Assembly (NCBI GenBank): GCA_020850015.1
Contig: JADZFF010000006.1
Coordinates: 1 to 41,042 of the forward strand
Direction: 5' to 3'
Source of the DNA: Bdellovibrionales bacterium
GTDB taxonomy: Bacteria; Bdellovibrionota; UBA1018; JADZFF01
Length of the DNA stretch: 41,042 bases
Below, piece by piece: positions 8,472 through 15,716 of this stretch. The translations under genes were made by a program, and so were the position numbers. The notes under the pieces were generated by a model that had not been told where the DNA came from, made no database searches, and saw only the letters and a list, made by a program, of their open reading frames with translations. Position 1 is the stretch's first letter; every line of letters starts with the position of its first letter.

Positions 8472-11308
8472 GTGCTGGACCTCGGCCCAGGGCCGCCCTT
8501 CCGTTCGGGAAGGGCGTTCGTGAGATGAGTTCCATGGACAGGAGCATCGGGGCGTGCCGCTGGGCACGGGCAGGCGCGCTCGCGTTGGGCGTTGCGGCCG
8601 TCCTCTTTGCCGCGGTGGCGGGTTTCGCGGCGCGGGCCGCGGAGCCCGGGCCGCTCATCCATGAAATCGAGATCGAGGGAGTGACCGCCTTCGGCGAAGC
8701 GGAGGTCACCGAGTTGGTTGAGGTGAGCACCGGCGAACGGCTCGACCGCGACCGGGCCGTGCGCACGGCGAACGCCCTTCGCAATCTCTACCTTCAGGGC
8801 GGATACCGCGACGCGAAGGTGGCCGTCAGGGTGGTGAAGGAGCCCGGAGCGCAGGGGGGGCCTGAACGGAACGTGCTCCAGTACCGCGTCGAGGAAGGAA
8901 AACCCTCGCGGCTCGGAGCGATAGCGCTCTCGGTGCGCGAGGGCACCGGGGCGCAAGGCGATGACCAGGCAGAACGCGCCCTTCGCGCGATCTCAGCGGA
9001 CCTGGACGACAAGATTGGCGACCGCCTCGGGCAGGACGCGGTGAATGAGCTGCTGCAGGCGGTGGAGGAGCGGCTTGCCGCTCGCGGATACCTTGGCGGT
9101 TCCTTGGGGCAGCCGGTGCTCGAGGACATGGAGGCCCCGAAGGGCAAGGATCCTGGGAACTACCACCGCGTGAAGCTGAGCCTGGATCCGGGCGACCGGG
9201 TTCGGTTCGGTTTTCGCGGGAACTCCGTGCTCGCGGCCACGCAGCTCAACGACCTCATTTCCGGGCTGCAGGAGCTCGGGCTGGGGCGCGACTACGTTGA
9301 GGTCATCCGCAACCGTATTCTCCAGGAGTACCGCTCATTGGGATTCGCGGAGGCGAAGGTACAGGCGGTGACCTACTCGGATTTCGTCGCGGGCCCGCGA
9401 TGCGGGGGTGCCGTTCCAGACGGAGGGGGCCTGAGCCAGCCGGGCGCCTTCGCGGACTTCGCGCGGCTCGCCCGGTGCGCGGCCGGCCCGGGCCGCGAGC
9501 GATCGGTGACTTTCCAGATCGAGGAGGGGCGCCGGTATTTCATCCACTCCGTTCACTTCGACGGGAACAGCAGGTTCGAGTCCGATGATCTCCTGAGCCG
9601 ATTCGATGAGGTCGCCACCTACCGCGTCCAGCGCGGCGTCTACGTGGAGGAGGAGGTGGAGAAGAGCGCGGAGGTCCTGATCGAGTGGATCAAGTCCCAG
9701 GGCTTCCTGTCAGCGAAGCTCGTGACCGTGAACCGCGGGAAAGCCGTCAGGGGAGATGAGTTTCCGCTCGTGATCTACCTCTACGAGGGCGAGCAGACCC
9801 TGGTGCGGGACGTGAAGTTCGAGGGCGCGAGCGCCATCGACTCCGAGCAGATCAGCCGGATCCTGGGGCTCAGGCGCCGCGAGCCGCTGAATCTCTACGC
9901 CTTCACCGAGGGCCTGGAGGCGCTGAAAACGGCCTACCGGAGAAAGGGATATCTCGACGCCGTGGTGACGAACGAGAACAGCGACAGCGTGATCCGCTAC
10001 TACGAGAAGAACCGTTTCGCGGACGTCGTATTGGCGATCAGCGAGGGGCCCAGGTTTTCCGTGAGCAAGGTGGAGGTGACCGGGCTCGTGAAGACCCGCG
10101 AGGAGATCGTCACGCGGGAGCTCGCGTTTCGCGAGGGAGGGGATCTCGACGAGGAGCGCCTGAACACCAGCGAGTCGCGCCTGAGGCGGCTGGGAATCTT
10201 CTCAAACGTCCGCATGCAGCATCGCACCGATCCGGAGCGGCCGAATGCCAAGCTGGTCAGAGTGGACGTGACGGAGGTCACGCCCGGTTACTACGGAGCC
10301 GGCGTCGGGTACCGGAACGACCTGGGCGTGCGCGTGTTCGGCGAGTTGGGGTACTCAAATATCGGCGGAAGAAACCAGAGCTGGTTCGTGGGAGGCAACG
10401 CCAACCGCCGCATCGAGGACTTCCGCTACATCGAGTACCAGGTGCAGGTGGGATACGTCTGGCCGTGGTTCGTAGGAGCCCCTGAGCTCACCTTTCGGCC
10501 GCAGCTCACCCAGGAGCGGCGCCAATTCATCAACTTCGACGCCGAGACGAGCCTCTTCACCGCGACCTGGGAACGGTCCCTCTGGGAGAAGGCCAACCTC
10601 TTCGGGGCGCTGACCTACAGCCTCGAGCTCACGCGCCAGTTCAACGCCGCCGCTCCGGAGGACAACGTCACCCTCACCATCGGCGCGCTGATCCCCAGCG
10701 TGACGATGGATCTTCGCGATAACCCCCTTTCCCCCACCCGGGGTTTCTTCGGAACGGCCTCCTTCGAGGTGGCTTCCACCGCCTTCGGTTCGCAGGCAGA
10801 TCCCTTTCCGGTGGGCTACACGCGGTTTCAGGCCCGGTCGGATTACACGCTTCCCGTCGGACGCGATGGCGTGACTCTGTACGCGAGCTTTCGGACGGGC
10901 GTGGCCAGAAACACCGTTTCACCGCTCCTTCCGGATGGCAGCACTGACGCCAGGATCGCGATCCCCCTGATCAAGCAGTTCGCGCTGGGGGGCGTGCGAA
11001 GTCTCAGGGGCTATAAACTACAGGAGTTGAATGAGCAGAAATTCGCGGTCCAGGGCACTCTGACCTACGTGAATTACCGAACCCAGCTCGATGTTCCGAT
11101 TGCCGGAAGCTTGAAGTTCGGGCCCTTCCTGGACGCGGCCAACCTGCTCATTGACCGATACTCGCTTGGATCGCTCAGGTATGGGGCTGGGGTGGGTTTG
11201 CATTATCAAACCCCGGTTGGACCGGTGAATTTCGACGTCGGCTTCAAGCTGAATCGCGAGCCGGGAGAAGAGCCGAACGAGTTTCACTTCTCCGTCGGAG
11301 TGCTTTGA
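8468..11308 (+). CDS. Omp85-family outer-membrane assembly protein with six POTRA-like domains
   Basis: A BamA/TamA-type protein that folds or inserts outer-membrane beta-barrels. GTG 8468 overlaps the tamB-like stop. ATG 8525, with GGGAAGGG at 8507-8514 and a clean signal peptide ending near ARAAEP, is an equally good or better start (927 residues). Six POTRA-like units follow, at about residues 60-125, 145-240, 240-370, 370-460, 462-545 and 546-625, each with the G...F/Y..A pattern near its end. The C-terminal 320 residues form a 16-strand-type barrel with the Omp85 lid-loop motif GGVRSLRGY. TamA has three POTRAs and BamA five, so this is neither canonical form. The tamB-like neighbour favours a TamA-like role, but it could be the sole BamA. 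Confidence 0.9.
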   Translation: MSAGPRPRAALPFGKGVREMSSMDRSIGACRWARAGALALGVAAVLFAAVAGFAARAAEPGPLIHEIEIEGVTAFGEAEVTELVEVSTGERLDRDRAVRTANALRNLYLQGGYRDAKVAVRVVKEPGAQGGPERNVLQYRVEEGKPSRLGAIALSVREGTGAQGDDQAERALRAISADLDDKIGDRLGQDAVNELLQAVEERLAARGYLGGSLGQPVLEDMEAPKGKDPGNYHRVKLSLDPGDRVRFGFRGNSVLAATQLNDLISGLQELGLGRDYVEVIRNRILQEYRSLGFAEAKVQAVTYSDFVAGPRCGGAVPDGGGLSQPGAFADFARLARCAAGPGRERSVTFQIEEGRRYFIHSVHFDGNSRFESDDLLSRFDEVATYRVQRGVYVEEEVEKSAEVLIEWIKSQGFLSAKLVTVNRGKAVRGDEFPLVIYLYEGEQTLVRDVKFEGASAIDSEQISRILGLRRREPLNLYAFTEGLEALKTAYRRKGYLDAVVTNENSDSVIRYYEKNRFADVVLAISEGPRFSVSKVEVTGLVKTREEIVTRELAFREGGDLDEERLNTSESRLRRLGIFSNVRMQHRTDPERPNAKLVRVDVTEVTPGYYGAGVGYRNDLGVRVFGELGYSNIGGRNQSWFVGGNANRRIEDFRYIEYQVQVGYVWPWFVGAPELTFRPQLTQERRQFINFDAETSLFTATWERSLWEKANLFGALTYSLELTRQFNAAAPEDNVTLTIGALIPSVTMDLRDNPLSPTRGFFGTASFEVASTAFGSQADPFPVGYTRFQARSDYTLPVGRDGVTLYASFRTGVARNTVSPLLPDGSTDARIAIPLIKQFALGGVRSLRGYKLQELNEQKFAVQGTLTYVNYRTQLDVPIAGSLKFGPFLDAANLLIDRYSLGSLRYGAGVGLHYQTPVGPVNFDVGFKLNREPGEEPNEFHFSVGVL
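8494..8516 (+). promoter_or_regulatory. hairpin covering the omp85 ribosome binding site
   Basis: CGCCCTTCC (8494-8502) and GGAAGGGCG (8508-8516) form a perfect 9-bp stem with loop GTTCG. The 3' arm contains the Shine-Dalgarno-like GGAAGGG for ATG 8525. If that start is used, the stem would hide the site. No T-run follows, so termination is unlikely. Confidence 0.5.
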
Positions 11309-11323
11309 AATCGGGTCCAATCG

Positions 11324-11364
11324 CGGGATTTTGCCGGGATTTTCGGGCGCCCGGGCGCCGGAAA
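11324..11364. promoter_or_regulatory. direct repeats and 14-bp palindrome upstream of rplM
   Basis: In the gap between omp85 and rplM, CGGGATTTT occurs twice with an 11-bp period (11324-11332 and 11335-11343). It is followed by the perfect palindrome GGCGCCCGGGCGCC at 11346-11359, flanked by TTTC and GAAA arms with one mismatch. It sits directly upstream of the candidate rplM promoter. It may be an operator or an mRNA hairpin; no T-run follows it. Confidence 0.4.
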
Positions 11365-11369
11365 TGGCG

Positions 11370-11396
11370 TTGACTTCGACTCATGCGTCCTGTAAT
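11370..11396 (+). promoter_or_regulatory. candidate promoter of rplM-rpsI
   Basis: TTGACT (11370-11375) resembles a -35 box and TGTAAT (11391-11396) a -10 box, but the 15-bp spacing is short; TAATTC at 11393 would give 17 bp with a poorer match. The predicted transcript would begin only a few bases before ATG 11408. Confidence 0.4.
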
Positions 11397-11407
11397 TCCG
11401 TTCGCCT

Positions 11408-11911
11408 ATGGCTCAGCAGAAGAGTTTTCAGGCCCAGCAAGATGGCCCGCACGCCTTTGAAACCAAGGGCCCGCTCGCCCCGAAGTGGTACGTCGTCGAC
11501 GCGAAGGACCAGGTGGTCGGTCGGCTCGCCACCGTTCTCGCGAACGTGATCACGGGCAAGCACAAGCCGACCTACACCCAGCACGCGGACCAGGGCGACT
11601 TCGTCGTTGTCCTGAACGCCGAGCAGGTTGTGTTCACCCGCAACAAGTGGGACCAGAAGAAATACTTCCGTCACTCGGGTTGGATGAACGGGGGCCTGAA
11701 GGTCCGCACCGCCCGTGAGATGCTGAAAAAAGATCCCAGCGAGATCCTGCGCCAGGCTGTCTGGGGCATGACCGCGAAGAGCACGCTGTCGCGCCGTCAG
11801 ATGAAGAAGCTGAAGATCTACACGGGCGTTCAGCACCCCCATTCCGCGCAGAACCCCCAGCCCTTGGCCGGTGGCGCCGTGCGCCGCACGGTTCTGGCCG
11901 TGGCCCGCTAA
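11408..11911 (+). CDS. rplM: 50S ribosomal protein L13
   Basis: A 167-residue L13, recognised from KWYVVDAKDQVVGRLAT, ITGKHKPTYTQHADQGDFVV, the segment YFRHSGWMNGGLK and the HPHSAQNPQPL tail. It is about 25 residues longer than E. coli L13, mostly an N-terminal extension of about 12 residues rich in Gln and a longer C-terminus. No Shine-Dalgarno precedes ATG 11408, which is unusual for a ribosomal protein gene and fits a very short leader. rpsI follows after 28 bases, the conserved L13-S9 operon. Confidence 0.97.
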   Translation: MAQQKSFQAQQDGPHAFETKGPLAPKWYVVDAKDQVVGRLATVLANVITGKHKPTYTQHADQGDFVVVLNAEQVVFTRNKWDQKKYFRHSGWMNGGLKVRTAREMLKKDPSEILRQAVWGMTAKSTLSRRQMKKLKIYTGVQHPHSAQNPQPLAGGAVRRTVLAVAR

Positions 11912-11939
11912 CCCTGAAGAATAGAAAGCATCAGAGCGA

Positions 11940-12359
11940 ATGAAAGCCGCTGCGACCGATACGACGAAGCAGATTCACCGGGTAGGCAAGCGGAAGTCCG
12001 CGATCGCCCGTGTCTATGTCCGGCCCCGCGCCGGTGAGGTGGGTGTGATCCGCGTGAACCGCCGCACCTTCGAGGATTACTTTCCTCGCCCCAGCTCGCG
12101 TCTGCTGATCGTTCAGCCGCTTGAAGTGACCGCCACCGTCGGTCAGTACGACATCTACGTGAACGTGATCGGTGGAGGCTCCTCGGGACAGGCCGGCGCC
12201 GTGAAGCATGGCATCGCCCGCGCGCTGAACCTCATTGATCCTGCTTTCCGTCCGGCGCTGAAGAAGGCCGGCTTCCTCACCCGCGATTCCCGCGAGGTGG
12301 AACGGAAGAAGTACGGTCTGGCCGGCGCTCGCCGCCGCTTCCAGTACTCGAAACGTTAA
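11940..12359 (+). CDS. rpsI: 30S ribosomal protein S9
   Basis: A 139-residue S9 with the family landmarks: VGKRKSAIARVYVRPRAGEV near the N-terminus, GGGSSGQAGAVKHGIARAL in the middle, and the basic C-terminal tail ending in YSKR, whose last residues contact P-site tRNA. GAGCGA just before ATG 11940 is a weak ribosome binding site. It is the last gene of the rplM-rpsI operon and is followed by an intrinsic terminator. Confidence 0.98.
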   Translation: MKAAATDTTKQIHRVGKRKSAIARVYVRPRAGEVGVIRVNRRTFEDYFPRPSSRLLIVQPLEVTATVGQYDIYVNVIGGGSSGQAGAVKHGIARALNLIDPAFRPALKKAGFLTRDSREVERKKYGLAGARRRFQYSKR

Positions 12360-12385
12360 TTCGAGCTCTGAAAACCGGTTCTCTT

Positions 12386-12415
12386 TTGGCCCTCCCTCTT
12401 CCATCGGGTTACTCT
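12386..12415 (+). promoter_or_regulatory. candidate promoter inside the rpsI terminator
   Basis: TTGGCC (12386-12391) and TACTCT (12410-12415) are spaced 18 bp, the same arrangement as the candidates before kdsB and before the bactofilin-linked membrane protein. Transcription would start near 12422, in the terminator loop and after its 5' arm. Confidence 0.4.
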
Positions 12416-12438
12416 GGTGGGACAGGGAGGGTTTTTTT
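12390..12438 (+). terminator. intrinsic terminator after rpsI
   Basis: CCCTCCCT (12390-12397) pairs perfectly with AGGGAGGG (12424-12431), followed at once by seven T residues (12432-12438). The loop is long at 26 bases. The 3' arm also looks like the Shine-Dalgarno of the next gene. Confidence 0.85.
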
Positions 12439-12439
12439 C

Positions 12440-13294
12440 TTGCGGCGTTGGCTTCACATCGGAGCGCTGGGGCTCGTACTGGTCGGCAGCGGCACCTCGG
12501 CCCGGGCCGACGAATTCCCCGCCGATCAGACCGCTCCGATGGAGCTCGACTCCCCACTCGACGCCCCACCCGTCGAGGATGGGCTCCTGCCGGAGCATAC
12601 ACCTTTGCCGAGCGAAGAAGCGCCGGCGGAAGAGGCGGTTTCGACTCCCGAATCAGCGCCGCCGGAGTCGGAGCTCGCGAAACCCAAGCGCCCAAGATGG
12701 GAGTCGCCCTACCATTCGGTACGATGGCCCGGCACCTGGCTTGGGCTGCGAGCGTCGTTCGGGCTCGGTTCCGCCTCCGTGCCGAGATTCGGCACGAATG
12801 GGTTGAACCGGGCGGAGGCGAGCATGAGCCAGATGGCGCCCTATCTGGGGCTTGAGCTGGGCTCCGTTCCGATCCGCTGGGGAGGCTCCCTGACCGTCGA
12901 TGCCACGTTCCTGGGCTCAGCGGCTTCTTACCTGGGTCAGGCGCCAGTGCACTTGTCCACGAGCCTCAACCTGATCCGCGTGCCGCGGGGCTCACGGATC
13001 CGCTGGGTGGGCGGGTTCCAACCCTTCGTGATGTACCACCTGGCTTATCCCACGGGTCAGACCCTGAGTCTGAGGGGATATGGGTTTCGCGCGGGCGGCC
13101 ATTACCTGTTCAAGAAGTGGGAATCGTCGTTCATGGAGGGGTTCCTGTTCTTGACCTTCGACCGCATCACGGAGGCCGCCGCAGGGTTCGATGGCAATTC
13201 GAAGGCCTATGCCTCGAGCGATTTCTCCGAGAGCGACATCCTGCACTCGATTTTCATGGTCTACCTGGGGATCCAGTTCAGTCTACCCTGGTGA
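12440..13294 (+). CDS. predicted small outer-membrane beta-barrel protein
   Basis: I do not recognise the family. Starting at TTG 12440 gives a clean signal peptide (MRRWLHIGALGLVLVGSG, cleavage near SARA-DE) and an ideally placed AGGGAGG ribosome binding site 8 bases upstream. Earlier in-frame starts lie in the rpsI terminator. The mature protein has an acidic, Pro/Glu-rich segment up to about residue 85. A region of alternating hydrophobic residues with Gly and aromatic positions follows, as in membrane beta-strands, and the chain ends FSLPW, a typical barrel C-terminus. Its last 17 bases overlap the convergent lipoprotein gene. Confidence 0.65.
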   Translation: MRRWLHIGALGLVLVGSGTSARADEFPADQTAPMELDSPLDAPPVEDGLLPEHTPLPSEEAPAEEAVSTPESAPPESELAKPKRPRWESPYHSVRWPGTWLGLRASFGLGSASVPRFGTNGLNRAEASMSQMAPYLGLELGSVPIRWGGSLTVDATFLGSAASYLGQAPVHLSTSLNLIRVPRGSRIRWVGGFQPFVMYHLAYPTGQTLSLRGYGFRAGGHYLFKKWESSFMEGFLFLTFDRITEAAAGFDGNSKAYASSDFSESDILHSIFMVYLGIQFSLPW

Positions 13295-13820
13295 AGACCT
13301 GCTCCTCGATATCGCCGTCGGTGCAGTATTGGGCGGGGCTGTGGCGGGTGCTGGACATGACGTCGACGGCGTCGACGTTCAGGAGCAGGTCGTGCGTATC
13401 GTTTCCGCCCGTGATCGGCACCGTGCCCGCGCCCGCGCAGGCCACGGCGCCCGACTCGCCCGCCGCGGGAACGGTGCAGACCCCGGGGCAGACGATCTCT
13501 GTCACGGTTTCCCTCACATCGAGGCCTTCGCGCTCGTAGCTTCCGTTGATGTCGATATCGCAGGGGGAAAGGGTGTCAGTGAGGCGGGTGGTGAAAGATC
13601 CATCGGCGCCGTAGAGGAGCCGGAGCCGGTAGCCGGCCGGAAGCTCTTCGCGCTCGCCGTCGCAGAGGTAGTGGCTGAGCTCCCAGGTTCCCGCCAGGAT
13701 GTTGCCGTGATCCGGCGCGCAGGCGGCGGCAAATGCGGCGCAGGCCGCCAGAATAAGCGCATCAGCCAGGAACTTGACGGACCGCACTCCGCCATTCGGC
13801 CACTTCACTCTGGAAACCAT
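13278..13820 (-). CDS. predicted lipoprotein, lipocalin-like
   Basis: A protein of about 180 residues with an N-terminal hydrophobic stretch FLADALILAACAAFAAAC. It offers two possible lipobox cysteines, LAAC being the better match. After it comes ILAGTWELSHYLCDG, reminiscent of the GxW start of lipocalin-like domains, then a beta-rich region with several cysteines (SPCDID, VCPGVC, QYC) that could form disulfides. ATG 13820 is chosen for AGGA four bases upstream; GTG 13787 is an alternative. It runs divergently from the parvulin gene with only 25 bases between them. Function unknown. Confidence 0.6.
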   Translation of the reverse strand: MVSRVKWPNGGVRSVKFLADALILAACAAFAAACAPDHGNILAGTWELSHYLCDGEREELPAGYRLRLLYGADGSFTTRLTDTLSPCDIDINGSYEREGLDVRETVTEIVCPGVCTVPAAGESGAVACAGAGTVPITGGNDTHDLLLNVDAVDVMSSTRHSPAQYCTDGDIEEQVFTRVD

Positions 13821-13832
13821 CGGGTCCTGCGG

Positions 13833-13848
13833 CATACTCAATAGTATG
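13833..13848. promoter_or_regulatory. CATACT-CAAT-AGTATG dyad at divergent starts
   Basis: A perfect 6-bp inverted repeat with 4-bp spacer. Each arm reads CATACT on its own strand and could be a -10 box, giving a bidirectional promoter. The right arm includes the ATG of the parvulin gene. Confidence 0.35.
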
Positions 13849-14658
13849 AACGCACGCGATCTTTCTGTGGGCAAGCTGTTGTTTTCCATCTGTGCCGCAT
13901 GGGCGCTGGCCACGGCGGCGCATGCCGCCGATCTCGGCAAGGTGGGCGACAAGGTGATCACCGACAAGGACCTGAGGGCCTACCTCACCGGCCTGAACGA
14001 ATCCCAGCGCGACAGCGTGCTCGCCGATCCGTCGAGCAAGGTGCAGGTGCTTCGCCAGGCGCTCGACCAGGAGCTCCTCTACCAGCAGGCGATGAAAGAG
14101 AAGCTCGATCAGAGCAACGACTACAGGGACGCGGTGGAGAATTTCCGTCGCCAGTACCTGGCGGGCATGGTGGTGAGCCGCAAGATCGAGCCCCAGGTCA
14201 CCGATGCCGCCGCACGCAAATACTATTCGCAGTACGCCGACCGTTATTCCAGCGGACAGGTCCGGGCGCAGCATATCCTGCTCGCCACGCGCGAGGAGGC
14301 CGAGAAGCTCCTGCCGCTGGTGCAGCGGCCCGGCGCGGATTTCCAGGAGTCCGCGGAGAAGTACTCGCGCGACCCCTCGGCGAAGAACAACCGCGGTGAT
14401 CTCGGGTTCTTCCCCCGCGGGCAGTATGACCCCTCGTTCACCGAGGCTGCCTTCAACGCGGAAAAGGGTCAGATCGTCGGGCCCGTGAAGACGGACTTCG
14501 GCTGGCACCTCATCAAGGCCATCGACTTCAAGTCGGGCAGGAACCTGAATTTCGAGGAGGTGGAGCTCCGCGTGCGGAACGACCTCCGCATGCGCCTGAC
14601 CCAGGGCTTCCTCGACACGCTCAAGAAGAAGACCAAGGTCGAGGTTCTCTCGAAGTAG
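13846..14658 (+). CDS. periplasmic parvulin-type peptidyl-prolyl isomerase
   Basis: A 270-residue protein that isomerises X-Pro bonds and probably acts as a chaperone for secreted or outer-membrane proteins. A signal peptide (LLFSICAAWALATAAHA) ends before ADLGK. A helical chaperone region covers about residues 28-130, like SurA/PrsA. The parvulin domain lies at about 140-235, with VRAQHILLATREEA, NNRGDLGFFPRGQYDPSF and FGWHLIKA. There is one parvulin domain, whereas SurA has two. ATG 13846 has no Shine-Dalgarno; a CATACT element ends 7 bases before it. The TIGR02147 gene follows after 5 bases. Confidence 0.9.
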   Translation: MNARDLSVGKLLFSICAAWALATAAHAADLGKVGDKVITDKDLRAYLTGLNESQRDSVLADPSSKVQVLRQALDQELLYQQAMKEKLDQSNDYRDAVENFRRQYLAGMVVSRKIEPQVTDAAARKYYSQYADRYSSGQVRAQHILLATREEAEKLLPLVQRPGADFQESAEKYSRDPSAKNNRGDLGFFPRGQYDPSFTEAAFNAEKGQIVGPVKTDFGWHLIKAIDFKSGRNLNFEEVELRVRNDLRMRLTQGFLDTLKKKTKVEVLSK

Positions 14659-14663
14659 TCCGC

Positions 14664-15711
14664 GTGAGCGTGGAATCCGGCAGCCCTCAGGCGCTGAACA
14701 GCCTCGCCGAGCTCAAGGGGGACGTGGAGCGCCTGTGGAACGAGCTGATTCACGCGGATGCCGACGAAGCGCGAAACCGGATCAGATCCCTGTACCGCGA
14801 GGCGTTCCGAAGGTACCGAAACCAGGTCGAGATCCTGGGGCATGAGTCGGACACCCCTCCGAAGCAGCGCACGGGCCGCCCGGAAATCTACGATTTCCAG
14901 GACTACCGCGATTTCCTCCTGGAGTGGTTCAAATTCCTGAAGGAGCGGGAAGGCGCGACGATCGAGGTGATCTGCTCCGCCTCAGGCGTGCCGGTCGCGG
15001 ATTTGTCGTCGGTGTTCAAGGGCGAGCGGCCGTTGCGGCGGGGAGAGCTGCAGAAGCTGCTGCCCCTGCTTCGCCTCTCCGCCGAGGAGAGCGCGTTTCT
15101 GGAGCAGCTTCGGAATCTCGCCGAGGCCGAAACGGCGAAGGAGCGGGTGAGCGCGGCAGAGCTGATCCAGCAGATTGCGGCCTTCAGGCGGAGGCATCCC
15201 ACGATCGAAAACGCGTGGAGATACCTGTCTCACTGGTACTTCGTGGCGATCCGCGAGCTTTCCACCTTGGGGGGGGTTCCGCGCCACGGTGGATTGGATC
15301 AAGCCGAGATTGAGGGGCAAGGTGCTGGACAGCGAGATTCGCCGCGCGCTCGAGTTCCTCGAGAGCGCGGGATTCTTCAAGAGGAACGCGGACGACTCAG
15401 TGAGGCCTCTCCTGAAGGACATCTCCTGCATGGGTGGGGTGTACAAGGTGGCGCTGGGACAGTTCCACCGCGAGATGCTCACTCAGGCGGCCGACGCCAT
15501 CCACGAGCTCAAGGGCGACCAGAGGTGGATCAGCGGACACTCCGTGGCCTTGAGCCGCGAAAACTACGAAAAGGCGGTCTCACTCCTGACCGAGGCGCTT
15601 GAGCGGATCGGCGCACTGGATGCGGCCGATCGCGCCACGGAAGAGGTTTATCACTTCGGGCTTTTCGCCATCCCGCTCACCCGGCCGAAGCCGCCTGAGC
15701 AGGATGGCTGA
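14664..15711 (+). pseudogene. TIGR02147-family protein, frameshifted at a G8 tract
   Basis: Two overlapping frames together encode one TIGR02147 protein of about 348 residues, a family of Bdellovibrio and Fibrobacter with a possible regulatory role. The first part (GTG 14664 on) carries the N-terminal signature YDFQDYRDFLLEWF, then the helix-turn-helix-like AEESAFLEQL and AEAETAKERV, up to IRELSTLGG. The rest continues one frame over with FRATVDWIKPRL, AALEFLESAGFF-like helices and YHFGLFAIPLTRP. The switch coincides with eight Gs at 15269-15276; with seven Gs the reading frame is continuous. It may be a true mutation, a phase-variable tract or a homopolymer sequencing error. Confidence 0.85.
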
Positions 15712-15716
15712 GCTTC

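Noticed and set aside
7080-8567. 495-codon open frame antisense to tamB-like gene
   Set aside because: It is a mirror of the plus-strand gene with His/Leu/Arg-rich nonsense sequence and no domain.
12386-12439. Upstream start for the small barrel protein at 12386
   Set aside because: It would translate through the rpsI terminator and bury the signal peptide; TTG 12440 fits better.
13774-13845. Longer N-terminus for the parvulin
   Set aside because: It adds 24 residues before a complete signal peptide and overlaps the divergent lipoprotein start.
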